A stretch of DNA of 12,125 bases from Firmicutes bacterium UBA1535 (GCA_002323775.1 DCPV01000175.1:1253-13377); one strand, 5' to 3'. Counted from the first letter of the stretch, positions 1-7,160 are shown. Notes: generated by a model from the sequence alone, not told the origin. Translations and numbers: made by a program.

Positions 1-87
1 CTTGAAATAAGGCTTAATAAGAGTAAATAAGAAAGGATAAGCACCGAAGTCTACAGCAGTTTTTACTAATAGGTGCATGAGAATAAA

Positions 88-924
88 ATGATGGATAAAT
101 TCGCCTTGATAGGAGAAAAATTAAGTCATACATTTTCGCCTTTTATACATGAGGAAATATTAAATTACATAGGTATTGATGGAAAATATGAAGTACTTGA
201 GTTTGCAAAAGATTATTTGCCAAATATTGTTAATGATTTAAAATATCAGCTTTATAGAGGAGTAAATGTTACTATTCCATATAAAACTGATATTATTCCT
301 TATTTAGACGAAATAAGCCCCGAAGCACAGAAAATAGGAGCTATCAATACAATAAATTTTCTACCCAATAAAATAATAGCTTATAATACAGATTATTTTG
401 GCTTTGGAAAGCTTTTAAATTTCAATAAGATTAATATTAAGGACAAAACTGCTCTGATACTTGGAACAGGAGGAGCTTCAAGAGCAGTCAGCCGATACTT
501 AGAAGACAATCATATAAAAACAATAAAGTTTGCAAGCACTAATATTGAATATGCTAAAAGCAAATATTACGGATATGAAATTTATAATTATAATGAGCTT
601 AATGCTATCGAAAAAACAGATATTGTTGTTAATTGTACACCTGTGGGTATGTATGGAACCGTAAAAACAGACATGGATATATTTAATATGCAAATAGACA
701 AATCATTTTTGATTAAATTTGATATTGCAATAGATTTAATCTATAATCCTTTAGAAACTGTATTTTTAAAGCAGGCAAGAGAGCTTGGAATAAAGACTGC
801 AAACGGACTCTACATGCTTGTAGCTCAAGCTGTTAAGTCTCAGGAAATTTGGAATAATGTTATTATAGATGACAGCGTAATAGATAAGGTCAATAACTTA
901 ATTGAAAATAAAATAAGGAATTAA
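88..924 (+). CDS. aroE: Shikimate dehydrogenase (AroE)
   Basis: Reduces 3-dehydroshikimate to shikimate with a nicotinamide cofactor in the cytoplasmic shikimate pathway. Seen from the ATG at 88 (278 residues, a normal family length): the substrate motif SHTFSP near residue 15, NVTIPYK with the catalytic lysine at 66, NTD with the catalytic aspartate at 102, the Rossmann glycine motif GTGGASRA at 126-133, and the C-terminal NGLYMLVAQA segment. An in-frame GTG at 73 would add five residues, but it has no ribosome site upstream. AGGTG at 71-75 and GAG at 79-81 lie before the ATGs at 88 and 91, and homologues start close to the LIG motif, so I prefer 88. Oddity: the usual NRT motif that holds the NADP 2'-phosphate reads S-T-N here. 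It is the first visible gene of an aroE-aroK-aroQ run; aroK follows after 3 bases. Confidence 0.95.
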   Translation: MMDKFALIGEKLSHTFSPFIHEEILNYIGIDGKYEVLEFAKDYLPNIVNDLKYQLYRGVNVTIPYKTDIIPYLDEISPEAQKIGAINTINFLPNKIIAYNTDYFGFGKLLNFNKINIKDKTALILGTGGASRAVSRYLEDNHIKTIKFASTNIEYAKSKYYGYEIYNYNELNAIEKTDIVVNCTPVGMYGTVKTDMDIFNMQIDKSFLIKFDIAIDLIYNPLETVFLKQARELGIKTANGLYMLVAQAVKSQEIWNNVIIDDSVIDKVNNLIENKIRN

Positions 925-927
925 TAA

Positions 928-1416
928 ATGATTAAAAATATTGTTTTAATAGGTATGCCGGGTAGCGGTAAAACAACTATAGGCTATGAGCTTTCAAAAA
1001 AATTAGACATGAATTTTATTGATGTTGACAGCTATGTAGAGGAAAATGAAAAATCCAGTATTAGCGATATGTTTGAAATTAGTGAGGAATATTTCAGAAG
1101 AATAGAGAGCAAGTATATTGAAGAACTAAGCAAATTAAATTCTACTGTAATTGCAACAGGCGGCGGAGTAATTAAAAATGAAAATAATATCTTAATGTTA
1201 AAAAACAACTCAATTATAATATATGTAAATCGTAAAATTGATGATATAATGAAAGATATAGACATCAGTAAAAGACCTTTGCTTAAAAATGGCAAGGATA
1301 GATTGAAAGAATTATTTAAAGAAAGACATCATTTATATCAAAAATATTGTGATATAGAAGTTGTAAATGACAGTTGCATTATTGATATAGTAAATAGAAT
1401 TAGCACCTTAATATAA
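928..1416 (+). CDS. aroK: Shikimate kinase (AroK)
   Basis: Phosphorylates shikimate to shikimate 3-phosphate using ATP; a cytoplasmic P-loop kinase. Seen: Walker A GMPGSGKTT with lysine 15; the substrate and magnesium aspartates D32 and D34 in IDVDSY; FRRIE with the substrate-binding arginine near 57-58; GGG at 78-80; the lid motif RPLL at 116-119; and the R133 region ERHHLYQKY. The 162-residue length is slightly short but complete. The usual glycine just before E-x-x-FR is a serine here, a mild departure. The ribosome site AAGGAA (915-920) lies inside the end of aroE, seven bases before the ATG, so the two genes are almost certainly co-transcribed. The symbol aroK is used for the shikimate kinase family; aroL-type naming cannot be separated by sequence alone. 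Confidence 0.94.
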   Translation: MIKNIVLIGMPGSGKTTIGYELSKKLDMNFIDVDSYVEENEKSSISDMFEISEEYFRRIESKYIEELSKLNSTVIATGGGVIKNENNILMLKNNSIIIYVNRKIDDIMKDIDISKRPLLKNGKDRLKELFKERHHLYQKYCDIEVVNDSCIIDIVNRISTLI

Positions 1417-1443
1417 AAATTTATATCAAAGTAGGTAAAGCAT

Positions 1444-1878
1444 ATGAAAATTTATGTAATAAATGGTCCAAATCTTAATTTTTTAGGTATAAGAGAGCCG
1501 AGTGTATACGGCAGTGACAGCTACGAGGAGCTATGCAGCTATATAAATTCAGAGGCTAAAAAATTAAATGCAGAAATTGAAATTTTTCAAAGTAATATAG
1601 AGGGAGAAATTGTTGACTTTATACAAAAAGCACATAAAAATGCAGATGGTATAGTTATAAATTCCGGTGCTTATACACATTACAGCATTGCGATATTTGA
1701 TGCTGTTAAATCAGTGAACCTTCCGACTGTTGAGGTTCATTTAAGCAATATATACAAAAGAGAGGAATTCAGACATAAATCAGTAGTAGCTCCTGCCTGC
1801 ATAGGACAAATTTCAGGATTTGGTTTTTTAGGATATAAATTAGCTATAGAAGCATTATTAAATCATAAAAATAAATAA
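1444..1878 (+). CDS. aroQ: Type II 3-dehydroquinate dehydratase (AroQ)
   Basis: Dehydrates 3-dehydroquinate to 3-dehydroshikimate, the substrate of AroE; type II enzymes form cytoplasmic dodecamers. All the family's active-site residues are visible at the usual spacing: INGPNLNFLG at 6-15, R17, the catalytic tyrosine Y22, N73 and H79 in NSGAYTH, E97 and H99 in VEVHLSN, and R110. The 144 residues are the full family length. A modest ribosome site (GTAGG, 1431-1435) lies eight bases before the ATG. It follows aroK after 27 bases and is the last gene of the operon, as the strong terminator right behind it shows. With AroE and AroK it covers three steps of the pathway, though gene order does not follow reaction order. 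Confidence 0.96.
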   Translation: MKIYVINGPNLNFLGIREPSVYGSDSYEELCSYINSEAKKLNAEIEIFQSNIEGEIVDFIQKAHKNADGIVINSGAYTHYSIAIFDAVKSVNLPTVEVHLSNIYKREEFRHKSVVAPACIGQISGFGFLGYKLAIEALLNHKNK

Positions 1879-1894
1879 AAATAATATTAATCAT

Positions 1895-1934
1895 AAAAAT
1901 ATCGCTTTAAATAATTATTTAAAGCGATATTTTT
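1895..1934 (+). terminator. Strong palindromic terminator after aroQ
   Basis: A perfect 40-bp palindrome: the 18-base arms 1895-1912 and 1917-1934 surround AATT. The left arm starts with five A and the right arm ends with five T, with the GCGAT core in the stem. This gives a classic U-tailed intrinsic terminator in both directions. It closes the aro operon 16 bases after the aroQ stop and insulates it from the phage-derived cassette. Confidence 0.9.
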
Positions 1935-2111
1935 ATTTGCACTAAACTGCAATAGTTCATTTTACAAACTCTTTATTGAAAATATATATTGGGAAATAAC
2001 ATAATAAATTTTTACATTAAATATTTTTAGGACAAAATAGTTTTAAACGCATAGAATATCACTAGGAATAATGTTGTTCCTATGCGGTATAAACTTGTGA
2101 GGTGAGATATT
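1935..2111. other. Intergenic leader between aro operon and phage lysis cassette
   Basis: No open reading frame of note. It is very AT-rich up to about 2040 and then carries an imperfect stem-loop (see 2048-2086). The ribosome site GAGGTGAG just before the TTG start at 2112 is strong. No clear -35/-10 pair could be assigned, so it is not visible how the cassette is transcribed. Confidence 0.4.
2048..2086 (+). repeat. Inverted repeat upstream of lysis cassette
   Basis: CGCATAG (2048-2054) pairs with CTATGCG (2080-2086). Inside it AGGAA (2064-2068) can pair with TTCCT (2077-2081), and this overlaps the outer right arm by two bases (2080-2081). The two pairings are therefore alternatives rather than one continuous stem. 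It lies 26 bases before the first lysis gene and could be a leader structure or a relic of a phage regulatory or recombination site. No T-run follows, so it is not an ordinary terminator. Confidence 0.45.
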
Positions 2112-2354
2112 TTGAAAGAAATTATATTAGCTTTAATACAAATAACCGGCACAGCAATAGTTGCTTGGGGTGGAATTATGACAGCCAATAGGCTGACTAA
2201 TTATAGAATTGAGCAATTAGAGAAAAAAGTTAATGAACATAACAACATAATAGACAAAACTTATAAAAATACTCAGTGTATAGAAGTGTTATTTGAGAAA
2301 ATAAGCGTTGCAAATAATAGAATAAAGGATTTAGAAGAAAATGAAAAAAGATAG
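2112..2354 (+). CDS. Phage XhlA/holin-associated membrane-anchored coiled-coil protein
   Basis: An 80-residue protein with one N-terminal membrane helix (residues about 3-24, ILALIQITGTAIVAWGG) followed by a charged coiled-coil segment (YRIEQLEKKVNEHNNII, then VANNRIKDLEE). This layout, and the RIEQLEKKV...H...I pattern, match small proteins that sit just before the holin in clostridial prophage lysis modules, often called XhlA or haemolysin-like. They are thought to help the holin and endolysin at the membrane; the exact role is not proven. The start is TTG, chosen because the ribosome site GAGGTGAG lies immediately upstream and an in-frame ATG appears only after the membrane segment. It overlaps the next gene by 14 bases. 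The family assignment comes from memory of homologues. Confidence 0.75.
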   Translation: MKEIILALIQITGTAIVAWGGIMTANRLTNYRIEQLEKKVNEHNNIIDKTYKNTQCIEVLFEKISVANNRIKDLEENEKR

Positions 2355-2571
2355 TCAATTTTCAAAATTCATAGTGACTTTAGTATTGTTCTTAAATGTG
2401 ACTTTTACCTCTGTTGTCTTGTATATATTTTTAAAAACAAGTGCAGAGCCTACTGTGCTTATAGGCTGTTGGTTTGCTTTTACTACTGGTGAACTTTGGT
2501 TATTGGCAACAGTAAAAAAGGATAAAATAAAAAATAATAAGAAAGATAAAAATAATGATAATGAAAATTAA
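2341..2571 (+). CDS. Small two-helix phage lysis-module membrane protein
   Basis: 76 residues with two predicted membrane helices (about 9-31, FIVTLVLFLNVTFTSVVLY, and about 38-58 around LIGCWFAFTTGELWLL) and a Lys/Asn/Asp-rich cytoplasmic tail. Small hydrophobic proteins of this kind lie between the XhlA-like gene and the holin in clostridial phage lysis cassettes. The function is unknown; it may be an accessory holin or antiholin, which is inference from size, topology and place. It starts at ATG 2341 inside the end of the upstream gene, with AAAGGA at 2324-2329. It overlaps the following holin relic by 11 bases, so translation of the three genes looks coupled. It appears intact. Confidence 0.65.
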   Translation: MKKDSQFSKFIVTLVLFLNVTFTSVVLYIFLKTSAEPTVLIGCWFAFTTGELWLLATVKKDKIKNNKKDKNNDNEN

Positions 2572-2742
2572 TTTGAAACAAAAACTATCTAGCAGAAAAT
2601 TTTTAACAGCAGTTATAGAATTTATCACAGCTCTATTAATTGCCTTTGAAGTGGACAATCTTACAATAGAAAAGTAAATAGCTTATATCTTAAGTGAGGC
2701 ATGGTAGATGCTGCAAGAGTAAAAGAAAGTGAGAATGGAAAA
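2561..2742 (+). pseudogene. Broken phage holin gene
   Basis: From ATG 2561 the frame encodes 38 residues, beginning MKINLKQKLSSRKF and continuing into a hydrophobic helix (TAVIEFITALLIAF), then VDNLTIEK and a TAA stop at 2675-2677. In the same frame after the stop comes I-A-Y-I-L-S-E, and one base out of frame from 2701 comes MVDAARVKESEN. Joined, these give the order of a small clostridial phage holin: basic start, first helix, second helix ending AYI..E, then G-M-V-D-A. Adding one G at about 2698-2700 would turn E-A-W-stop into E-G-M-V-D. The region between LTIEK and IAYI also seems about ten residues short. The gene therefore carries a stop, an apparent small deletion and a one-base deletion. 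The match to the intact family is from memory and should be tested by alignment. Confidence 0.75.
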
Positions 2743-3318
2743 ATGATAACAATAATATGTAATCCTACAGACAGCGTAAAAGTAAATAGCCCATTTGGAA
2801 CTCGTAAGCTATTAAGCGTGGACTATCATAATGGTATAGATATAGGACCGGTTGTAAGCGGAAAAGATGGCGACAATATTTATTCTGTAGCTGACGGAAC
2901 AGTAAGAGTTTCTAAAGTAGATCCTACAGGTTATGGCAACTATGTAGTAATAGAGCATAGCAATTTTTGCACCCTATACGCACATTTGCAAAAATTAGAG
3001 GTGAAAGTAGGACAAAGAGTTAAAGCCGGAGAAATAATAGGTCATATGGGCAACACAGGAACTAGCACTGGAGTTCATCTTCATTTTGAAATTAGAGATT
3101 GTATTTATAATAAGTTTTGGGAAAGAGATAAAACAAGCGGCAAATATATACATGCAGTAGACCCTCAGCCTTTGCTAAATAAAAGTACAATCAATATAAA
3201 AACTGATAGAGAAAAAGTACAGGAATATTTCGGTTTTGATAACAATACAATGGCTTTTTTAGACAAACATCCATATTTTAAGGATTTATACAGGAAGATG
3301 TCTAAAGATTATAAGTAG
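2743..3318 (+). CDS. Phage endolysin, M23 (lysostaphin-type) metallopeptidase
   Basis: A 191-residue zinc endopeptidase expected to cut peptide bonds in peptidoglycan. The M23 signature is complete: H29 and D33 in YHNGIDIG, H81 in LYAHL, and H112-L-H114 in GVHLHFEI, with the VNSPFGTR entry motif near 14-21. A helical tail (about 160-191, including FGFDNNTMAFLDKHPY) follows. There is no signal peptide, membrane helix or SH3/LysM wall-binding domain, so it would need a holin or cell lysis to reach the wall, as phage endolysins do. Start: the frame is open back to ATG 2701, but those 14 extra residues look like the end of the decayed holin, so ATG 2743 is preferred; its ribosome site (GTGAG at 2729-2733) is weak. 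It is the last gene of the cassette and ends in tandem TAG codons. Confidence 0.85.
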   Translation: MITIICNPTDSVKVNSPFGTRKLLSVDYHNGIDIGPVVSGKDGDNIYSVADGTVRVSKVDPTGYGNYVVIEHSNFCTLYAHLQKLEVKVGQRVKAGEIIGHMGNTGTSTGVHLHFEIRDCIYNKFWERDKTSGKYIHAVDPQPLLNKSTINIKTDREKVQEYFGFDNNTMAFLDKHPYFKDLYRKMSKDYK

Positions 3319-3334
3319 TAGATTTTTTGTTTTT

Positions 3335-3383
3335 GAGCTTGCTCAGGCGTTTCTAAGTTAGCGTCCTGAACAAGCTCTCTTTT
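3335..3383 (+). terminator. Terminator after the lysis cassette
   Basis: GAGCTTGCTCAGGCG (3335-3349) pairs with CGTCCTGAACAAGCTC (3362-3377) with one mismatch and one bulged base; the loop is 12 bases and TCTTTT follows. It lies just beyond the endolysin stop and between convergent genes. On the minus strand the hairpin is followed by an A-run rather than a T-run, so it looks made for the plus strand. Confidence 0.7.
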
Positions 3384-3400
3384 AAATTAGTGTGTTTTTT

Positions 3401-5119
3401 CTATAAGGAAAATTGACTTAAAAATAAATTTGAATAAAAACCATTTAATTCTAACAATTCTTCGTGTTTTCCTTGCTCGATTATATTTCCATCTTTCATA
3501 ACCAATATAATATCTGCATCTTGAATAGTTGATAGCCTATGAGCGATAATAAAGCTAGTTCTACCTTCCATGAGCTTAGAAAAAGCCTGTTGAATTTTAA
3601 TTTCAGTTCTTGTATCTATAGAAGAAGTAGCTTCGTCTAATATAAGCATAGGTGGTAAACGTAGCATTATTCTTGTAATACACAACAATTGCTTTTGACC
3701 TTGAGAAAGTCCACCTCCATCATCGTTTATTATAGTATCATATCCATTTGAAAGACGCTTTATAAAACTATGTGCATGGGATAATTTTGCAGCTGTAATT
3801 ATTTCCTCATCAGTAGCTTCTGGCTTACCCATTATTATATTTTCCCTAATAGTTCCGGATTTTAGCCAGGTATCCTGTAAAACCATACCGAAATTAGAGC
3901 GAAGGCTTTTTCTGGTTATATTTCGTATATCTGTTCCATCTACTAAGATGCTACCATTATCAACATCATAAAACCTCATAAGAAGATTAATAATAGTAGT
4001 TTTTCCACATCCTGTAGGACCTACAATCGCTATTCGTTGTCCTTGTTTAACGGATAGGTTTATACTCTCAAGCAATTTTTTGTCATGTACATAAGAAAAT
4101 GAAACATTTTGTAATTCCACAATTCCCTTAGTATCTTCTAATACTTTTGCATTTTTTGAATCAGGAATTTGTGCTTCTTCGTCTATAAGCTCGAAAATAC
4201 GCATTGCACAGGCATATGCGTTTTGAAATTCTGTTATAACTCCAGAAATTTCATTAAATGGCTTGGTGTATTGGTTAGCATAGCTTAAAAATGTAAATAG
4301 CTGTCCAATGCTGATACCGCCACCAATTGCAGACAAAGCACCAAATATACCTACACCTGTATAAACTAATCCGTTGACAAAACGAGTAGATGGATTTGTA
4401 ATTGAAGAATAAAAAGTTGCTTTTAACGAATAGTTGGCTAATCGTCCATTAATTTCATCAAATTTATCCAATGCTTCTTTTTCATAGCCAAATGCTTGAA
4501 CAACTTTTTGATTTTCAATCATTTCATCGATAAGAGCTGTTTGTTCACCCCTTGTTTGCGATTGAAGCTTAAACATATTGTATGTCCTTTTTGCGATAAA
4601 ACTTGCAACATACAAAGAAATTGGCGTTATACAAATAACAACAAGTGCTATTTTTACATCTATTCTCAACATGAAAAAAAGTGTTCCGATAATTGTTATT
4701 AAACCTGTAAATAGCTGTGAAAATCCCATTAAAAGACCATCAGCAAATTGGTCAACATCTGTTATAACTTTACTCACGACTTCTCCATAAGAATGAGAAT
4801 CAATATATTTTAATGGAAGTATTTCAATCTTTTTAAATGCTTTATCTCTTATATCACGAACAATATTATAAGTAATTTTATTGTTGCATACATTCATAAT
4901 CCATTGAGAAAAAGCTGTTATAGCAATAGTTACTCCCATAATTATAAGTAACTTGATTATACCAGTAAAATATACCTTTCCGGGTTCTAAAATAAGATCA
5001 ATTATATCACCGGTCAAAATAGGAATATATAGTGTAAGAATAATGGTTATTGTTGCAAATATTATAGAAATAATTAACAAATGCCAATAAGTTTTAATTA
5101 GATTAAATATTTTTTTCAT
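3401..5119 (-). CDS. ABC half-exporter subunit with canonical ATP-site residues
   Basis: A 572-residue membrane-spanning plus ATPase half transporter. The first ~310 residues hold six predicted membrane helices of the type I ABC exporter fold, and the rest is the nucleotide-binding domain. Seen: Walker A GPTGCGKT (367-374), Q-loop Q415, signature LSQGQ (471-475, where LSGGQ is usual), Walker B ending D495 with catalytic E496, and switch H527 in IIAHRLS. It keeps both hydrolysis residues but has a changed signature, the complement of its partner encoded upstream. Together they should form a heterodimer like TM287/288, BmrCD or LmrCD, probably exporting lipophilic drugs, lipids or peptides; the substrate cannot be told. 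AGGAGG lies eight bases before the ATG and only 12 bases separate it from the partner's stop, so the genes are co-transcribed and presumably made in equal amounts. Confidence 0.9.
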   Translation of the reverse strand: MKKIFNLIKTYWHLLIISIIFATITIILTLYIPILTGDIIDLILEPGKVYFTGIIKLLIIMGVTIAITAFSQWIMNVCNNKITYNIVRDIRDKAFKKIEILPLKYIDSHSYGEVVSKVITDVDQFADGLLMGFSQLFTGLITIIGTLFFMLRIDVKIALVVICITPISLYVASFIAKRTYNMFKLQSQTRGEQTALIDEMIENQKVVQAFGYEKEALDKFDEINGRLANYSLKATFYSSITNPSTRFVNGLVYTGVGIFGALSAIGGGISIGQLFTFLSYANQYTKPFNEISGVITEFQNAYACAMRIFELIDEEAQIPDSKNAKVLEDTKGIVELQNVSFSYVHDKKLLESINLSVKQGQRIAIVGPTGCGKTTIINLLMRFYDVDNGSILVDGTDIRNITRKSLRSNFGMVLQDTWLKSGTIRENIIMGKPEATDEEIITAAKLSHAHSFIKRLSNGYDTIINDDGGGLSQGQKQLLCITRIMLRLPPMLILDEATSSIDTRTEIKIQQAFSKLMEGRTSFIIAHRLSTIQDADIILVMKDGNIIEQGKHEELLELNGFYSNLFLSQFSL

Positions 5120-5131
5120 TATGCAAGCCTC

Positions 5132-6874
5132 CTATCTATTTGTCTGAAACTGTGAATAGTAGATTTCTCTATACACTTCACAACTTTTTAGAAGTTCTTC
5201 ATGGTTTCCGATACCTTCAATATGTCCGTCATCAAGCACAATAATTTTGTCAGCATACATTATTGAAGAAGCACGTTGAGAAACAATAAACACTGTTGGA
5301 CTTTCCTTCATTTCTCTTATGGATTTGCGAAGTTTTGCATCAGTAGCATAATCAAGAGCAGAAGCGCTATCATCTAAAATTAATATCTCAGGTTTGCGAA
5401 CTAGAGCCCTTGCAATTGTTAGACGCTGTTTTTGACCACCGGATAGATTTTTGCCACCTTGTGTTATTAAAAAATTTAATCCTCCATCTTTGCTTTCAAT
5501 AATTTCTTTTGACTGTGATATAGTCAATGCTTCCATTATTTCCTCATCGCTTGCATACTTATTACCCCATTTTAAATTTTCACGTATAGTACCTCTAAAT
5601 AAAACAGCTTTTTGCATTACTACTCCAATTTTATTTCGTAGTTGTTCAAGGGAATATTCTTTTACATCGATACCATCAACAAAAACTTGACCTTTTGTAG
5701 TATCGTAAAATCTTGGAATTAAACTTACAAGAGAGGATTTTCCTGAACCAGTTCCTCCGATTATTCCAATTGTTTGACCTCTTTTTACATTAAAATCAAT
5801 ATCAGTCAATGATTCATCTCCAGCATTTTTGTATTTAAGAGAAACATTATTAAATGAAACAATAATTTCATTATTTACAGTGTTTTTAATTCCTGTAGAT
5901 TGAATGTAGTTTTCTTTTTTATCGGTCATGCTAGAGTTAATTTCAAATACATCTTGTATACGGTTACCGCAAGCAATTGATTTAGTTATAGTAACTATAA
6001 GATTTGCAAGCTTAATTAACTCTACAAGAATTTGAGACATATAGTTAAGCAACGCTGTTAAAGCGCCTTGAGTAATAATTCCTGTTTCTACTTTAATAGC
6101 ACCAGTCCATATTAAAGCTATTATCGCTCCATTCACAATTACATAGGTGATTGGATTCATTAAAGCTGACATTTTTCCAACTAACATTGAAATTTTAGTC
6201 AAAGATTCATTATGTTCTTCAAATTGCTTAATTTCACTTTCTTCTTTATGAAATGCTCTTATAACTCTTACACCAGTTAAATTTTCTCTAGTTATACCAA
6301 GGACTTTATCAAGGCCTTCTTGTACCTTTGTGTAAAGCGGTATACTAATTTTCATAATTCCAAATACTACAATTGATAATAATGGAATGGTAGCCACAAA
6401 AATAAAAGCTGCCTTTATATTAATTGTAAAAGCCATAATCATCGCTCCAATTACTACAATAGGCGACCTCAAAAACAATCTAAGTACCATGTTGACACCA
6501 GATTGAACCTGGTTAATATCATTAGTCATTCGGGTAATCATAGTTGATGTACCAATAGTATCTATCTCAGTAAAGGATAGTGATTGTATGTGTGCAAACA
6601 AACTATGTCGAAGCTTCGTTCCAAAGCCAATTGCAGCCTTTGCAGAATAATACTGAGCTATAATAGAGCAAACAAGTCCTATAACACCAAGCAATATCAT
6701 AACAAAGCACATTTGAAGCACGTAGTTTTTATCACTATTTTTAATACCATTATCAATAATGCTTGCCATTACTAATGGAATAAATAACTCAAATATAGCC
6801 TCCAGCATCTTAAATAATGGGGCTAAAATTGTTTCTTTCTTAAAATCTTTTAAATAAATGAGTAGTTTTTTCAT
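5132..6874 (-). CDS. ABC half-exporter subunit with degenerate ATP-site residues
   Basis: A 580-residue half transporter: six predicted membrane helices in about residues 15-305, then an ATPase domain. Seen: Walker A GGTGSGKS (373-380), Q421, a perfect signature LSGGQ (477-481), and Walker B ILILDD in which the catalytic glutamate is aspartate (D502). The switch histidine is replaced by glutamine (Q533 in VSQRASS). Loss of both hydrolysis residues marks this as the regulatory, degenerate-site subunit of a heterodimeric exporter, paired with the downstream gene. It is the first gene of the two-gene minus-strand operon. AGAGGTG lies six bases before the ATG, and a good promoter lies about 35-60 bases upstream. 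No regulator gene is next to it, and the divergent neighbour is the phosphate operon. Confidence 0.9.
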   Translation of the reverse strand: MKKLLIYLKDFKKETILAPLFKMLEAIFELFIPLVMASIIDNGIKNSDKNYVLQMCFVMILLGVIGLVCSIIAQYYSAKAAIGFGTKLRHSLFAHIQSLSFTEIDTIGTSTMITRMTNDINQVQSGVNMVLRLFLRSPIVVIGAMIMAFTINIKAAFIFVATIPLLSIVVFGIMKISIPLYTKVQEGLDKVLGITRENLTGVRVIRAFHKEESEIKQFEEHNESLTKISMLVGKMSALMNPITYVIVNGAIIALIWTGAIKVETGIITQGALTALLNYMSQILVELIKLANLIVTITKSIACGNRIQDVFEINSSMTDKKENYIQSTGIKNTVNNEIIVSFNNVSLKYKNAGDESLTDIDFNVKRGQTIGIIGGTGSGKSSLVSLIPRFYDTTKGQVFVDGIDVKEYSLEQLRNKIGVVMQKAVLFRGTIRENLKWGNKYASDEEIMEALTISQSKEIIESKDGGLNFLITQGGKNLSGGQKQRLTIARALVRKPEILILDDSASALDYATDAKLRKSIREMKESPTVFIVSQRASSIMYADKIIVLDDGHIEGIGNHEELLKSCEVYREIYYSQFQTNR

Positions 6875-6907
6875 TATGCACCTCTAATATATGATGTCTA
6901 TTATAAC

Positions 6908-6936
6908 AGTATAATACAATAAGTAAAATGGTACAA
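6908..6936 (-). promoter_or_regulatory. Promoter of the ABC exporter operon
   Basis: Read on the minus strand: -35 TTGTAC (6931-6936), exactly 17 bases, then -10 TATACT (6908-6913). This is a good housekeeping-type promoter. Transcription would start near 6900, about 25 bases before the start codon. A second AT-rich TATAAT-like box overlaps just downstream. Confidence 0.6.
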
Positions 6937-7121
6937 CTAAAACTTGTGTATTAATAAACATAAAAGCTTAATTCATATTTCATGGACAAAAAATTTAGAT
7001 ATTTAGTAAAAAAATTCATTTTATAAACCAGTATAATATATTAACAATGTATATAAAAGTTAAAAAACGTTTAAAATATCTACAAAATATATTATAACAC
7101 CATATAACAAAACCTATTAAA
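6937..7121. other. AT-rich divergent intergenic region
   Basis: Part of the 351-base gap between the divergent ABC and pst operons. It is extremely AT-rich, with scattered TATAAT-like strings (for example near 7030) but no convincing -35 partner, no open frame and no stable hairpin. I see no gene or RNA here. The functional signals lie at its edges: the ABC promoter on the left and the Pho box and pstS promoter on the right. Confidence 0.4.
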
Positions 7122-7160
7122 TTAACGTAATCTTAACATTACTTTAATAAAGAAGCAACA
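7122..7160 (+). promoter_or_regulatory. PhoP box upstream of pstS
   Basis: Tandem hexamers at exact 11-base spacing: TTAACG (7122-7127), TTAACA (7133-7138), TTAATA (7144-7149) and a weaker GCAACA (7155-7160). TTAACA-like repeats separated by five bases are the known Bacillus-type PhoP binding site. The array ends at the -35 position of the pstS promoter, the place expected for activation when phosphate is scarce. Confidence 0.8.

Noticed and set aside
1..72. Tail of an upstream gene: the first frame reads LEIRLNKSK then stops at 28-30, and another frame stays open from 41 into aroE
   Set aside because: Both are too short to assign. Neither resembles the end of a shikimate-pathway enzyme that I recognise.
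73..87. GTG start for aroE giving five extra residues
   Set aside because: No ribosome site precedes GTG 73, and AGGTG at 71-75 fits the later ATGs. Family members start close to the LIG motif.
2048..3383. Attachment-site repeats flanking the phage cassette
   Set aside because: I compared the edges by eye and found no shared direct repeat beyond short AT-rich strings, and there is no tRNA gene or integrase nearby.
4496..4790. Plus-strand short frames inside the ABC genes (also at 5451-5690 and 6584-6775)
   Set aside because: They lie antisense to conserved exporter domains and have no family resemblance or ribosome sites.
6931..6953. Imperfect inverted repeat GTACAAC...CTTGTGTA over the ABC promoter -35 as an operator
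   Set aside because: The arms match only in part and no regulator gene is adjacent; in such AT-rich DNA this can arise by chance.
6937..7121. Possible small RNA or riboswitch in the divergent intergenic region
   Set aside because: No stable GC-containing stem, no terminator and no conserved riboswitch core could be seen.
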